Shown: positions 16,771-26,761 of the stretch, in pieces
Position numbering within the stretch: the first letter of the stretch is position 1
How the letters are laid out: the number at the start of each line of letters is the position of its first letter
Source: Magnetococcales bacterium
Lineage (GTDB): Bacteria; Pseudomonadota; Magnetococcia; Magnetococcales; JADFWU01
Assembly (NCBI GenBank): GCA_015234045.1
Contig: JADFWU010000020.1
Span: forward strand, 1 to 59,251
Direction of reading: 5' to 3'
Length of the DNA stretch: 59,251 nucleotides
Made by a program: the position numbers and the translations under genes
The notes under the pieces: model-generated
Told to the model about the DNA's origin: nothing
The model's input: only the letters and a program-made list of their open reading frames with translations
Databases searched by the model: none

Positions 16771-19700
16771 ATGGGACTGTCGTTAAAAATTTTCCTTTCA
16801 ATTCTGTTGACCACATCACTGGCTGGTGTTGGTTTTTTCTTTCTTCTTGATCCAAGTGGAGGTGATGCCCTTTGGGGCTACCTGATGCTTGGGACAGATG
16901 CGCTGCTGGCTGTTGGGCTGGGTACTCTTATTCCCAGATCCATACAACAGATCGCCAAGCAAACCGAAACACTCAGTGCTCAATTAACTGAGACAGGTAT
17001 TGCAGCGCTTTCACAACCTTCTGAGCCATTCACTGAGGTGGAAAGCCTTTCCGGTGAAGCACAGACGATTGCTGAATTTCTCCAAAACACACAAATCAGC
17101 GCCCAAACTATTCTTGAACAGTATAATGAACTGCAACAAACAGCTACCGAGCGGATTGATACGCTAAACAATGAGGTGTTGGATCTTAAGCGGCGTGCTA
17201 CACAGAAAATCCGTAGCATGCGTGATGAGACTGAAACCATCAAATCCGATGCACAAGGTCAACAATCGGCACTTCAAGCCATACTGGATGAAACCAGTGA
17301 TGGCCTCAACGAAGCCCGTGACACATGTAGACAAGTTCGAGAAGAAGAACTTATTCCCGCATTAAATAAAATTGAAGCGTTGGAAAACGAGCTTGAACAG
17401 TGCCAACTGGATGCCGAAGAAAAACAGCTCCACATGCAACAAGCGTTGAAATTGGCTCAGGAAGGCACATCAAAAACAACCAAACAGTATCAAAGCGAAA
17501 TTCACACACTTCAGCAACGCATCCAATCCATAAGCAATGATCTGTCCGATAGCCAGGAAGCCCTGATAAGCGCTAAAAACGACGCTAAATCTACAATTTC
17601 AGAACGTGACGAAGCATTGAACACCCTGAAATCCAGGCATGAAGCGTTGGAAACAGAGTTGTCTGACTCTCAGCAAAACAGCGAAAAACTTTCAGAACAA
17701 AATAGCGAACTTTCAGAACAACAATCACAACTGGCGAAACAAAGAGACGACCTCACCAACCAACTGGAAAGCACAACTGAGCAGTTGGACAATCTGAAAA
17801 ACCAGTTGGATCATGCCCAACAAACGTTAACCGATCATCAAGAAACCACCACCCAAAGCGCTGAAGAAGCCAACAGTCGTATTCAAGATTTGTCACAACA
17901 AGTCAGTGATCTACAGAGCGCAATTGAACACGCACGGAGCAAGGTTGACGCTGCTGAACAACGCGCTCTTGAAGCAGGCTTGGCGGTAACACGGTCTGAA
18001 CAGAACATAGCCAGAGAGCGCGAAGCGGCCCGACAATGGGCTGGGCAAGCTCATGAACAATCCAATCAGCTCCAACAGCTCCATAGCCAGTTGAACGCCT
18101 TATCGTCTGAGAAAACCGCCCTGGAAGCTGAAAAAGCGACACTTGACGACACCTATGATACGCTGAAAACCAATTATGACAGACTTGAAGCGGAATTAGC
18201 GGACCTTCAACAAAACAGTCTGTCAGAAAACCAGCAACAAACCCGCCTGATTCGGGATCTCAGCAGTAAACAGACAGCACTTAACGCCTTGGCCAATCAG
18301 CTGAAAAGAGAGCGTCAACACCTTAAAGTTGCCTGCGAATCCGCTGAGAGCCGATTGCGTATCGTGCAGAGCGATACCGCGTCAAATGATGCGCTATCCT
18401 ATGGGCTGAAAGAAACAGTTGCCAAACAGAGTCAACAGATTCTCGATCAAGCCAGAGCTGTTGAAAACCTGGCTTCTGAATTGGAACAGAGTCGCAAACG
18501 CCATCGTAGCCAACTTCAAATCCATGCTGAAAATGCACATAATGTGCAAGAAAAACTGTCTGAAAGCGATGTTGCCCTGGATACATATCGTAACCAACTG
18601 AAGGATCTAAAATGGGCGCTGGTTTCCGAACAGGCAAAGCGCATTGCCATGGAACGGCAATTGGCCAAATGCTCCGATCTAAATCAGATTGATCAAGCCG
18701 AGCCCTCGGTATTACAGCAACCTATCGTTCTACCTGAGTCCAAAGCTGAACCAACTTGTGATACCCAAGAAACAGCCAGCCTGTCGGAACCAACAGAAGT
18801 TTTTACCGAGAGCACAGCCGCCTCGGTAAGCACATCAACAGAAGAGGATGACACGACAGACAACAGCCGCCGCATTCGCATCATGGCCGAGCGGCTACGT
18901 TTAAGCACCCAACTGGTCAAGACATTGATTACAAACTTGACTGAAGGTGCTTTGACTCTGGATGCCACCGGACATATCACCGCACTCAATCCAAAAGCGG
19001 AACGAATTCTCGGCTGGACCAGTGAAGAAGTCATGGGCCAAAACGCCATGGACCGGATCTGCATGGAACAGATCAACGAGAACACTGGTGAAACCCTCGT
19101 CTCCTGTCCAGTGCGTCAAATGTTAACCGATCGCAAGATGCACCGCTCTGCGGCCATGCGTCTGTTGGATCGGGCCGGTCATCCCTACCCAATCAACGTA
19201 ACGGCGATTCCTCTACCTAACGGTGGCGGATTGGTGCTGTTTTCAGAGGTGGAGACATCCATTCAAAAAGGTGTCAGCAGGCTGAATGACCGTTTTCCAC
19301 CTACGCCTCTTAATTCCCTGCTTTGGGAGACGGGTCTATCCGAAAAACAACGGCTGAAACTGAATGATTCCGTGAACCGAAATGCCCATGAACTGATTCT
19401 GACGGTTAGGAATCTGGAGTCCTTCGCAGAACTTCAGAAAAAATCGATTCAATTTAGAAACTGGCAATTTAACCCTCTGGAATTGATCAACAGCGTCATT
19501 ACACTGTTCAAACCTCTGGCTGATGACAAAAATCTATCTCTGAAAGCACAAGGTGAACATGATCTGCCCTCATTGGTTATCGGTGATCCGATTCGGCTTC
19601 AGTGGGTATTGATCAACCTATTGGATAATGCCCTGCGTGAGAGCCAAAAAGGCAAAATCATTCTGCTGGCTCAAATGGAAGGCAATACCAACGAAGACCA

Positions 19701-20091
19701 GGATCTACGCCTTAGCGTAAAAGATAGTGGTCCTGGATTGCCAAAAGCTTGGAATCAAGATGTTTTCGATCCAAATAACCTTCCCAAAGCATGTAAAGGC
19801 AAAGAGCGGCCTGGCATTGGCCTTCTGGTGTGCGTTAAAACTGTCCGTTCTCTGGGTGGTGTCATGGGTAGTGTCAAAAAGCGTAAGGGCAAGGGCACTG
19901 AAGTGTGGTTAACCATTCCGGCAAAACAGCCTGAAGTGCCTGCTAATAGTGTCATAGACGCTAAATCAACATTCCAATTTCAAACGAATGCCCTGCTTGT
20001 TCATAGCCAACAGATGGAAAACCCACAAGACACCAACACCGCATTGGTTTCATTGAAACGTCAATCACTCGATCTCCCTGGCACGGTTTGA
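16771..20091 (+). CDS. Membrane-anchored giant coiled-coil protein with PAS and HATPase domains
   Basis: An 1106-residue kinase-like protein. Two hydrophobic segments (about 5-26 and 35-52) anchor the N-terminus. A HAMP-like linker follows, then about 600 residues (85-690) rich in Gln, Glu, Ser and Leu with heptad character, such as repeated SEQNSELSEQQSQL-type stretches. A PAS domain sits at about 712-825 and a GHKL ATPase at about 930-1050 with INLLDNALRES, DSGPGLP and GIGLLVCVKTVRSLGG. The region where the phospho-acceptor helix should be has a His at 872 (RNAHELIL) but lacks the usual HE(I/L)RTP motif, so phosphorylation is uncertain. It may be a stretched sensor or a cell-envelope scaffold. 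Confidence 0.85.
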   Translation: MGLSLKIFLSILLTTSLAGVGFFFLLDPSGGDALWGYLMLGTDALLAVGLGTLIPRSIQQIAKQTETLSAQLTETGIAALSQPSEPFTEVESLSGEAQTIAEFLQNTQISAQTILEQYNELQQTATERIDTLNNEVLDLKRRATQKIRSMRDETETIKSDAQGQQSALQAILDETSDGLNEARDTCRQVREEELIPALNKIEALENELEQCQLDAEEKQLHMQQALKLAQEGTSKTTKQYQSEIHTLQQRIQSISNDLSDSQEALISAKNDAKSTISERDEALNTLKSRHEALETELSDSQQNSEKLSEQNSELSEQQSQLAKQRDDLTNQLESTTEQLDNLKNQLDHAQQTLTDHQETTTQSAEEANSRIQDLSQQVSDLQSAIEHARSKVDAAEQRALEAGLAVTRSEQNIAREREAARQWAGQAHEQSNQLQQLHSQLNALSSEKTALEAEKATLDDTYDTLKTNYDRLEAELADLQQNSLSENQQQTRLIRDLSSKQTALNALANQLKRERQHLKVACESAESRLRIVQSDTASNDALSYGLKETVAKQSQQILDQARAVENLASELEQSRKRHRSQLQIHAENAHNVQEKLSESDVALDTYRNQLKDLKWALVSEQAKRIAMERQLAKCSDLNQIDQAEPSVLQQPIVLPESKAEPTCDTQETASLSEPTEVFTESTAASVSTSTEEDDTTDNSRRIRIMAERLRLSTQLVKTLITNLTEGALTLDATGHITALNPKAERILGWTSEEVMGQNAMDRICMEQINENTGETLVSCPVRQMLTDRKMHRSAAMRLLDRAGHPYPINVTAIPLPNGGGLVLFSEVETSIQKGVSRLNDRFPPTPLNSLLWETGLSEKQRLKLNDSVNRNAHELILTVRNLESFAELQKKSIQFRNWQFNPLELINSVITLFKPLADDKNLSLKAQGEHDLPSLVIGDPIRLQWVLINLLDNALRESQKGKIILLAQMEGNTNEDQDLRLSVKDSGPGLPKAWNQDVFDPNNLPKACKGKERPGIGLLVCVKTVRSLGGVMGSVKKRKGKGTEVWLTIPAKQPEVPANSVIDAKSTFQFQTNALLVHSQQMENPQDTNTALVSLKRQSLDLPGTV

Positions 20092-20122
20092 ACCGACCAT
20101 ATGTTTAGAGGTTAGAAAAACC

Positions 20123-20533
20123 ATGATTCCTGAATTGATCAATAATGAGGATGGGTTCCATCCGTCAGAAGAGCGTAAACAACGTTGGAAAAAAATTGCC
20201 GTAGGCATGCCACCGGAAGCGCTGGCCGCCATCACTCAGGCACCGCATGCCCGCTGGCATATACTCACCGAGGATGGTCCAGAGATTAAGCGAGAACAGC
20301 GCACAGCATCACTGGTCGAACCGGAAGAGATGCCCTATTGGGCTTTTGTGCTCGCCAAAGCCTATTTGGACGATGTGGAAGAGTGGCCATTATTTGGCAT
20401 GAAAGCAGAAATGGAACTGGAAGAGTACGAAAACAACCACCATGATCCTGTTCTAGCCGTCCATGAAATTCTGTCGGCGGTCAAACCAGTTTGGCCTGAA
20501 GTGTCCATCCTCTATGTAGGAGAGATGCAGTAA
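20123..20533 (+). CDS. Acidic hypothetical protein
   Basis: A 136-residue soluble, acidic protein that I do not recognise. It has no signal peptide or membrane span. It is rich in Glu and Pro, with segments such as PEEMPYWAFVLAKAYLDDVEEW, and it has a patterned alternation of helices. It lies 31 bases after the long coiled-coil kinase on the same strand and is followed by a terminator, so the two are probably one operon and this may be a partner of that protein. Confidence 0.7.
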   Translation: MIPELINNEDGFHPSEERKQRWKKIAVGMPPEALAAITQAPHARWHILTEDGPEIKREQRTASLVEPEEMPYWAFVLAKAYLDDVEEWPLFGMKAEMELEEYENNHHDPVLAVHEILSAVKPVWPEVSILYVGEMQ

Positions 20534-20562
20534 GAAGCTCAGAATAAATTGATCATTCAGAC

Positions 20563-20600
20563 AACGCCCAGTCCAATATATTTGACTGGGCGTTATTTAC
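20563..20600. terminator. Rho-independent terminator
   Basis: A perfect 11-bp stem (AACGCCCAGTC, 20563-20573, with 20584-20594) with a 10-base AT loop, followed by TATTT. It lies between the convergent acidic-protein gene and the Kef-type antiporter gene and can serve both. Confidence 0.75.
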
Positions 20601-20628
20601 GACAAAGAAAATCACGTTTCACAGAATA

Positions 20629-22419
20629 TCAGGACACATCCTTCGTTACTGCATCCTTAGCCCTGGGAAAAGCGAATTCTACCGGGGTTACGGCGGCTTG
20701 TGGTGGGCCTGACTCGCACGCTCGGCAGACAGCAGGAACATAGGGACGCACGTTCTCGCACACCAAAGCATGGTCGATTAAGATTCGAGCTACTTCGCGG
20801 TGCTCATCCACAAAACTCTTTATGGGAATATCACGAAACAGTTCCCGTTCCATTTCTCCGGTTGTCCGTACCACAATGAGGGGCTCTCTGGCCACTTGTG
20901 CCACGGCTCCTCCGACCAAATGAATCGCGTGCTCATCCTCCAGAGCAATAACCACTGCGGAAGCATCCTTCACCCAAGCCTTTTCCAACACGCCATGCTG
21001 AGCAGCATTACCGAAGATAACGGCATCGCCACGCATGATTCCTTCATCCACCGTTTGCCGATGCTGTTCAATGGCCACACAAGGATAACCCAAAGCACCT
21101 AGCTCAGCCATAACGCTTCGGCCTAGCCGCCCGTAACCACACACCACCACATGGCTTTGTCCCAGTTCTACCGTGGTACAGCTTTCAGCACCACACACCA
21201 CCAGATGATTACCATGCATGGTGGATTCATCCATTGGAACATCAGTTTCATCAACAAATTTTGGCTCAATGAGAGCCGCTAACTTATCCAATTTTTGTAA
21301 GATAAAGGGTGTGAGCACCATGGAGAACACCACCACGATGATCAAAATTTGATTAATATCTGGTGCCAACAGCCCTGCACCACTGGCACCAGCAAAAACC
21401 GCAAATGAAAACCCGCCACCTTGGGCAAGAGCAAGCCCGGTTCGAACTGCAACGGGAAACGCCTGACCGGTAATCCTCACCATTGCAAAAATCAGCACCC
21501 CTTTCAGAAGCATAAGACCAGCAGTAAAAAGAAGCGCCTCCAGCCAATGATCCAGAAGGAAAGCCACCTGAATCTGCATGCCCACGGTAGTAAAAAACAC
21601 ACCCAGGAGAAGATCCCTGAAAGGCACAAGATCTGCTTCAATCTGATACTTGTATTGGCTTTCAGCAATCATCAGACCAGCGAAAAACGCGCCCAAAGAA
21701 TAACTTAGGCCTAAGGCATGGGTAAGAAAAGCAGCGGAAACCACCACCAACAGGATTGAGCCCACAAAGATCTCATGAGAACGGGCATCGGAGACCACCC
21801 TGAGAAAATGGGGTAAAAGATAGCGCCCAACAAGCCACAGTGCGCCCAGACTCACGACCGCGCCTGCGCCAGTCTTCAGCAACAATATAGGTACTGACTG
21901 CCCAAGGTCGGAGAAAAAACGAATCATGAGCAGCATGGGAATCACTGCCAAATCTTGGAATAGTAGAATACCCAGACTGGTTCGTCCGTATGGCTTATCA
22001 ATCTCCCTATTTTCATTAAGAAATTTTAAAACGATTGCAGTGGAAGAAAGCGCCAATGCAGAACCGACCAAAATGGCACCACGAACATCCAGTTCAAAGA
22101 TAATATGAGCGACACCGCCAAACACCACCGCGCTTGAAAGCACCTGCAACCCACCGAAAAGCAACACTTCCCGCCGCATGGCGATCAAGTGTCCTACTGA
22201 AAATTCCAGACCGATGGTGAACATGAGAAAGACAATCCCCAGTTCAGCAATCTCATGCAAAGTATGGTTGGAACCAGGGTCAAGCTTCCATACCGTCGTC
22301 ATCACCGTCCCGGCCATGATGTAACCCAGGATAGTGGGCAGATCCAACCGACGGAAAAAGAGATTAATGACAATGGCCAGAGCCAAAGTAGGCAATAGAA
22401 TGGGAAGGATATCATTCAT
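20629..22419 (-). CDS. Kef-type cation:proton antiporter (CPA2 family) with RCK domain
   Basis: A protein of 596 residues. The first 385 residues form about 12 membrane spans of the CPA2 exchanger fold, with the typical ALSSTAIVLKFLNE and LGAFFAGLMIAES segments. A cytoplasmic Rossmann-type TrkA-N domain follows, with VVVCGYGRLGRSVMAELG near residue 425, which gates transport in response to nucleotides or thiol adducts. The architecture resembles YbaL of E. coli more than KefB or KefC, but the ion is not certain. The extra C-terminal tail after the TrkA-N domain carries CRACESGP, a pair of cysteines that might be redox-active. Confidence 0.9.
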   Translation of the reverse strand: MNDILPILLPTLALAIVINLFFRRLDLPTILGYIMAGTVMTTVWKLDPGSNHTLHEIAELGIVFLMFTIGLEFSVGHLIAMRREVLLFGGLQVLSSAVVFGGVAHIIFELDVRGAILVGSALALSSTAIVLKFLNENREIDKPYGRTSLGILLFQDLAVIPMLLMIRFFSDLGQSVPILLLKTGAGAVVSLGALWLVGRYLLPHFLRVVSDARSHEIFVGSILLVVVSAAFLTHALGLSYSLGAFFAGLMIAESQYKYQIEADLVPFRDLLLGVFFTTVGMQIQVAFLLDHWLEALLFTAGLMLLKGVLIFAMVRITGQAFPVAVRTGLALAQGGGFSFAVFAGASGAGLLAPDINQILIIVVVFSMVLTPFILQKLDKLAALIEPKFVDETDVPMDESTMHGNHLVVCGAESCTTVELGQSHVVVCGYGRLGRSVMAELGALGYPCVAIEQHRQTVDEGIMRGDAVIFGNAAQHGVLEKAWVKDASAVVIALEDEHAIHLVGGAVAQVAREPLIVVRTTGEMERELFRDIPIKSFVDEHREVARILIDHALVCENVRPYVPAVCRACESGPPQAAVTPVEFAFPRAKDAVTKDVS

Positions 22420-22523
22420 GGTTCACTGGCTCGAATATTCATAACATGTAGGAAGGAAACCGACCCATTCTATGTTACTTTTCTCTATTTGAAAAGATCT
22501 CTATATGTGATAAAACCACACAA

Positions 22524-22631
22524 CTATTTTTTTTCAAGCACGCCCAGCTGGCGTAAAATCTTGCGCAATTTACGGGGTACATTTTTATTGGTCAGATGAC
22601 GAACAGAGGTGTGTTTGACTTGCTCAGACAT
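22524..22631 (-). CDS. Possible small basic protein, 35 residues
   Basis: A short ORF not usually called. ATG at 22629-22631 is preceded by AAGGAG eight bases upstream, an excellent ribosome site. The product begins MSEQVKHTSVRHL and ends in a basic amphipathic stretch, PRKLRKILRQLGVLEKK, before a TAG stop. No homologue is recognised. The strong ribosome site and clean composition argue for translation; the tiny size keeps confidence moderate. It lies downstream of neither neighbour's operon and needs its own promoter. Confidence 0.5.
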   Translation of the reverse strand: MSEQVKHTSVRHLTNKNVPRKLRKILRQLGVLEKK

Positions 22632-23070
22632 GACATTTTCTCCTTGCTGTTGATATGTGCTCGTTAAGACTATGGATACAATCCCTGACAGTGCAAAAAG
22701 AAAACCACCTCATCTACTCTCTTTATTTTCAACGCATTAGAACACTATTTCCCAACCCTGTTGTCAGTAATTTGACAATTGATTATGTCCTGTTATATCA
22801 AACTATTGTACACTCTTAGCAAAATATGAGATGCCCTGTACCGGTATTGACATATTGAATGGGCAAACCTTCTTAATTGAAAAACTATTTTTTATTAAAT
22901 ATCAAAAGATTATGACCTTTGGCACCGCCGTTGCTTTCCATCGTATTGAAGTAGTATATGGAAGCAAAACCATAGATCATGTTGTGGCCCCATATTTACA
23001 TACTATCAGCGTTGTCATTTGGTAGAGATCTGCCGACGGGTCGCCTCAGGACCTGCGAAGGAATTGTGAG
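22632..23070. other. Gene-free AT-rich interval
   Basis: About 440 bases between the small ORF and the actin-fold ATPase gene. A possible 64-codon ORF at 22831-23025 lacks a ribosome site and has unconvincing composition. The promoters for the flanking divergent genes should be here, but I see no strong consensus match. Confidence 0.4.
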
Positions 23071-25977
23071 ATGAAAGTCGATAAAATTTGGGTTAAAGAG
23101 AGTTTTCTCGCGCCAAAAGCGCAACCAAACAAGCTCGTTGAACCCGCCTCAAGACAGCAACTAAAACACCTTCGGCAAGATATTCTTGAGCTGTTGAATA
23201 AACAACGCTTTGTGGCGTTTGCCAAACAGCCGCATTTTTATTATGACAACCAACTGAACTGCCTCTGGCTGTTTTATGATTTCAAAGCCAGACCCGAGGA
23301 TATGTTCAAATATGTGGACCGGCTGAAAATCTACGCATTCCAAAACTGGGAATTACCCAGCATGGAACAGCTCCAGTCCATCACCTGGGAGCAACTGTTC
23401 ACATCCAGCAAAAAGTTCCAAGGCTCCACCGTCTTATCAGCCACACCCGCCCCGAATGAAGGCATCGGACACTACCGTACCGTCACCTTGGGTTATGGCA
23501 ATACTGGCGCATCTAATAAAACCCATACCATCGTGCCCATCCATCCTGTTGCCCAGCGGGATATCTTCGGCTTTATGCTGGCCCACGCCCTGGTGCCACT
23601 TGTTGATGGTGTGGAAGAGAAACTCAAAGAACTCTATCAACTCACTACACAGAACCAGGCCCGTGCCGCCTCAAGTGCCCAGGAAGCCTTAACGCTTTCA
23701 CTGCGTAAACTGGAACGTCATCTGCTGGAAGCGGATTATGTCCGCGCCCGTCTACCGGTACTGGAACCCTCCTATCTTTCCGATATGGGTAAAGGTCTCT
23801 GGGAGCTGTACCAACCAGAAAAACCGGCCGGCAAAGGCTGGGTTGAAATTCAGCTGGAAAAACCTTGGGAAGCCCGCAATCCTGAGCAAGATGTACGTGA
23901 TGGTGTGGTCGCCATCGACTTTGGCACCAGCTCCACGGTTGTTGCCTATCGGGAACACGGAAAAACCACCCTGCTCCGCGTGGGTATGAATGATTTTTTC
24001 CAAATTCCCACACCAGAGGATTACCAAAACCCGACTATCCTGGCGTTTATTGATCTGCCAAAACTGCTTCAAGCATGGCAGTCTGAATCGTATCAGCCTG
24101 ATGTTAATTGGGATCACTTCCACTTTTCCCACGAAGCGCTGGAACTGTTTCGTAAAAATGAAGCAGATCGGCGCGTTGTTGCCAGCATTTTGACCGCCAT
24201 TAAACAGTGGCCGCTTTCCGCTTCAGAAGATCAACCCCTTCGAATCAGTGATCAACTGACCGGTACTGAGATGGATATCCGTCCTGTACATAATCCCATG
24301 CCCGTGCGTGGTGAGCCTATTCAAGTTGGCCCGGATGATCCGTTTGATCCTATTGAACTCTATGCCTTTTATCTTGGGCTATTCATCAATCATCGTGCCA
24401 ACGGACTCTTTCTTGAGTACCACATGACATTCCCGATCACCTATCCTCGGGAAGTCAAGCAACAGATTCTTTCTTCGTTTGCACGTGGACTCCAGCGCAG
24501 TCTGCCCGCTTCGCTGTTGAAATCGCCCAAAATGGACCGCTTCCAGGTGCGTGAAGAGGCATCTGAACCAGCCGCCTATGCCGCTTGTGCGCTGGGTGAG
24601 TTGGATATCGAAGCAACTGATGAGGGCACCGCCTATGCGGTGTTCGATTTCGGCGGTGGTACAACTGACTTTGATTTCGGCATCTATCGCACGCCTACTG
24701 AACACGAAGAAGATCAAGGATATGAAAAAGTCATCCGTCATTTCGGTGCCAGTGGTGATATGTTCCTGGGTGGTGAAAACCTTGTAGCACAATTGGCTTA
24801 TCAAACATTCCAACAAAATTTGGAAGTGTGCCGAGAGTTTCACATCCCCTTTTCACTGCCAGCTGAAGCCGAACCTTTTCCAGGTCATGAGCTGTTCTTG
24901 GATAACTCCCATGTTGCCCAAACAAACTCAACGCTGTTGATGGCCAAAGTACGCCATATTTGGGAAGAGTTCCTCTGGACCGTGCCTTCCCATGCGGAGA
25001 GTGAAGTACGCCGCAATCAGAAGCGTGGTGAACGCTCCCGTCGTCATTCAGATTATATTTCTGACATGATGGCTCAAGGGCTAAAAGATACGGATTTTAC
25101 GCTTGATCCAGAGCTTGAAACCTGTAGCGGTGAAAATGCCAAGATCGTCACACATGTTGAGCTGTTGAATCGTGAGCGCACCAAAGTCAAAGTACCGATC
25201 ACCATCAATCGGAATGGATTAAACCATTTCCTGGTCAGTCGGGTTGGCAAAGGGATTTACCGTTTCTTCATCGCCATGCAGCAGTCCTTTGATGCCAATG
25301 GCTTTACACCTGATAAAATCCACATTCTGCAAGCCGGAAACTCCAGCCGTTCTCTCCTGGTTCAGGCACTGTTTACCATGATCCTGCAAGAGAAAATGAC
25401 CGGTTGGACACCACCGACCCAAGGACTGGAGAACAACCCTGTCTGGCAAGGTATCCACAACGCCATCACCTACCCTGAGTTTATTGTTCATCGGCCACCT
25501 CAAGGTGATCCATCAGATCCTTATAAACCCACAGCCAAAACCGGTGTGGCTATCGGTCTGTTGAAATTAATTCCCGGTGAAACATTGCTGGCCATCACGC
25601 CCAACTCTGAACAAGAACACGGTGAAGCCCCTTTCCGTTTCTTTGTCGGACGACTGCGGCGTGGGATTTTCAGCCCTGTTCTTAAACAAAACGGTCCGTA
25701 TAAAGATATTCACGAACTGGGTGTACCTACCCGTGGTGTCTTTGTGTTGGTTTACTCTTTTTCGGCCCAAGCTGCCCTTGGCACTTTGAAGCGTGGTTCA
25801 TCTGAACTCTCTGAAAAAGCGTTGCGGTTCTTCCAGGGTACTGAAGGGAAAAAAGTGTTTGTTCAAGCGGTTGGCCCATCCTCTGTTGAAGTCTTTTTAG
25901 CTGACTCTGTCGAGCAGATTCTAAAGAATCCAGAGCTAACGTCACATCGTGAGCTTATTGATCTACAAAAGGGTTAA
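23071..25977 (+). CDS. Large actin/Hsp70-fold ATPase with novel N-terminal region
   Basis: A 968-residue protein. From about residue 278 it has the actin-Hsp70-sugar kinase nucleotide fold: phosphate 1 motif AIDFGTSSTVVAYREHG, phosphate 2 motif FDFGGGTTDFDFG near 525, and an adenosine-type motif ILQAGNSSRSLLV near 751. This matches chaperone-like Hsp70 relatives, but the core is interrupted by long insertions. The first 270 residues show no domain I recognise. The C-terminal part (about 830-968) replaces the usual Hsp70 peptide-binding domain with a beta-rich segment. It has no signal peptide and is probably cytoplasmic. It is followed by an FKBP isomerase gene, which hints at a role in protein folding. 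Function unknown. Confidence 0.8.
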   Translation: MKVDKIWVKESFLAPKAQPNKLVEPASRQQLKHLRQDILELLNKQRFVAFAKQPHFYYDNQLNCLWLFYDFKARPEDMFKYVDRLKIYAFQNWELPSMEQLQSITWEQLFTSSKKFQGSTVLSATPAPNEGIGHYRTVTLGYGNTGASNKTHTIVPIHPVAQRDIFGFMLAHALVPLVDGVEEKLKELYQLTTQNQARAASSAQEALTLSLRKLERHLLEADYVRARLPVLEPSYLSDMGKGLWELYQPEKPAGKGWVEIQLEKPWEARNPEQDVRDGVVAIDFGTSSTVVAYREHGKTTLLRVGMNDFFQIPTPEDYQNPTILAFIDLPKLLQAWQSESYQPDVNWDHFHFSHEALELFRKNEADRRVVASILTAIKQWPLSASEDQPLRISDQLTGTEMDIRPVHNPMPVRGEPIQVGPDDPFDPIELYAFYLGLFINHRANGLFLEYHMTFPITYPREVKQQILSSFARGLQRSLPASLLKSPKMDRFQVREEASEPAAYAACALGELDIEATDEGTAYAVFDFGGGTTDFDFGIYRTPTEHEEDQGYEKVIRHFGASGDMFLGGENLVAQLAYQTFQQNLEVCREFHIPFSLPAEAEPFPGHELFLDNSHVAQTNSTLLMAKVRHIWEEFLWTVPSHAESEVRRNQKRGERSRRHSDYISDMMAQGLKDTDFTLDPELETCSGENAKIVTHVELLNRERTKVKVPITINRNGLNHFLVSRVGKGIYRFFIAMQQSFDANGFTPDKIHILQAGNSSRSLLVQALFTMILQEKMTGWTPPTQGLENNPVWQGIHNAITYPEFIVHRPPQGDPSDPYKPTAKTGVAIGLLKLIPGETLLAITPNSEQEHGEAPFRFFVGRLRRGIFSPVLKQNGPYKDIHELGVPTRGVFVLVYSFSAQAALGTLKRGSSELSEKALRFFQGTEGKKVFVQAVGPSSVEVFLADSVEQILKNPELTSHRELIDLQKG

Positions 25978-26061
25978 TGGTTCAGATATCGTCTATTTTC
26001 TCTGAACAGAAAAAATAAACCACCCATCACACTGCCCGTTATTTATCGAAGGAGTTAGTTC

Positions 26062-26760
26062 TTGAGACGTTTAATTCCCTATTCCCTGGCAACTGCATTG
26101 ACACTCATTGGACTCAGTGGAATTGCTCAAGCAGACCCCTTGGTTCTGGATACTCAGCAGAAGAAATTTTCATATTCTCTGGGTATTCTGATGGGTAAAG
26201 ATCTTCAAGCCTCGCCGATGCCTATTGAGATTTCACCCTTTTTACAAGGTGTCCGTGATCAGGTAGAAGGCAATAAGCCTCTGCTGACCAGCAAAGAACA
26301 GTTTAGCGTGCGTAAAGATGTCAGCCGTCAGCTTCGGAAGGAAGAGAGCCGTAAGGCCCGCTCAACGGCTGATAGCAATCTTAAACAGGCAGAACAGTTT
26401 CTGGCCGACAACCTCAATAAACCAGGTGTCAAAGTCACAGCCAGTGGTCTGCAATATAAGATTCTGAAACAGGGTAAAGGTGCTGTACCACAAGCCAACA
26501 GTTCAGTCACTGTGCACTATAAAGGTACACTGCTTAATGGCACCGAGTTTGACAGTTCCTATAAGCGCAACCAACCGGCAACATTTCCAGTCAATGGTGT
26601 GATTGCGGGATGGACTGAGGCGTTACAGTTGATGCCGGTGGGCAGTCAATATCAGCTATTTATCCATCCTAAATTGGGATATGGAGAGCGTGGTGCGGGT
26701 AAGCGTATCGGACCAAATGCACTGCTGGTCTTTGAGGTAGAGTTATTGAATCTGAAGTAA
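26062..26760 (+). CDS. Periplasmic FKBP-type peptidyl-prolyl isomerase (FkpA/Mip-like)
   Basis: A folding catalyst of 232 residues. A signal peptide (1-24, ending IAQA) sends it to the periplasm. Residues 30-110 form the helical dimerisation region of FkpA/Mip proteins, and 130-232 the FKBP domain with VTVHYKGTLLNGTEFDSSY, VIAGWTEALQLMPVGS and HPKLGYGERGAG. The start codon is TTG, chosen because AAGGAG lies 8 bases upstream and no ATG is available before the signal sequence. It converges with endonuclease III, with one base between the stops. Confidence 0.92.
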   Translation: MRRLIPYSLATALTLIGLSGIAQADPLVLDTQQKKFSYSLGILMGKDLQASPMPIEISPFLQGVRDQVEGNKPLLTSKEQFSVRKDVSRQLRKEESRKARSTADSNLKQAEQFLADNLNKPGVKVTASGLQYKILKQGKGAVPQANSSVTVHYKGTLLNGTEFDSSYKRNQPATFPVNGVIAGWTEALQLMPVGSQYQLFIHPKLGYGERGAGKRIGPNALLVFEVELLNLK

Positions 26761-26761
26761 T

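Noticed and set aside
22831-23025. 64-codon ORF before the actin-fold gene
   Set aside because: No ribosome site and composition unlike neighbouring proteins.
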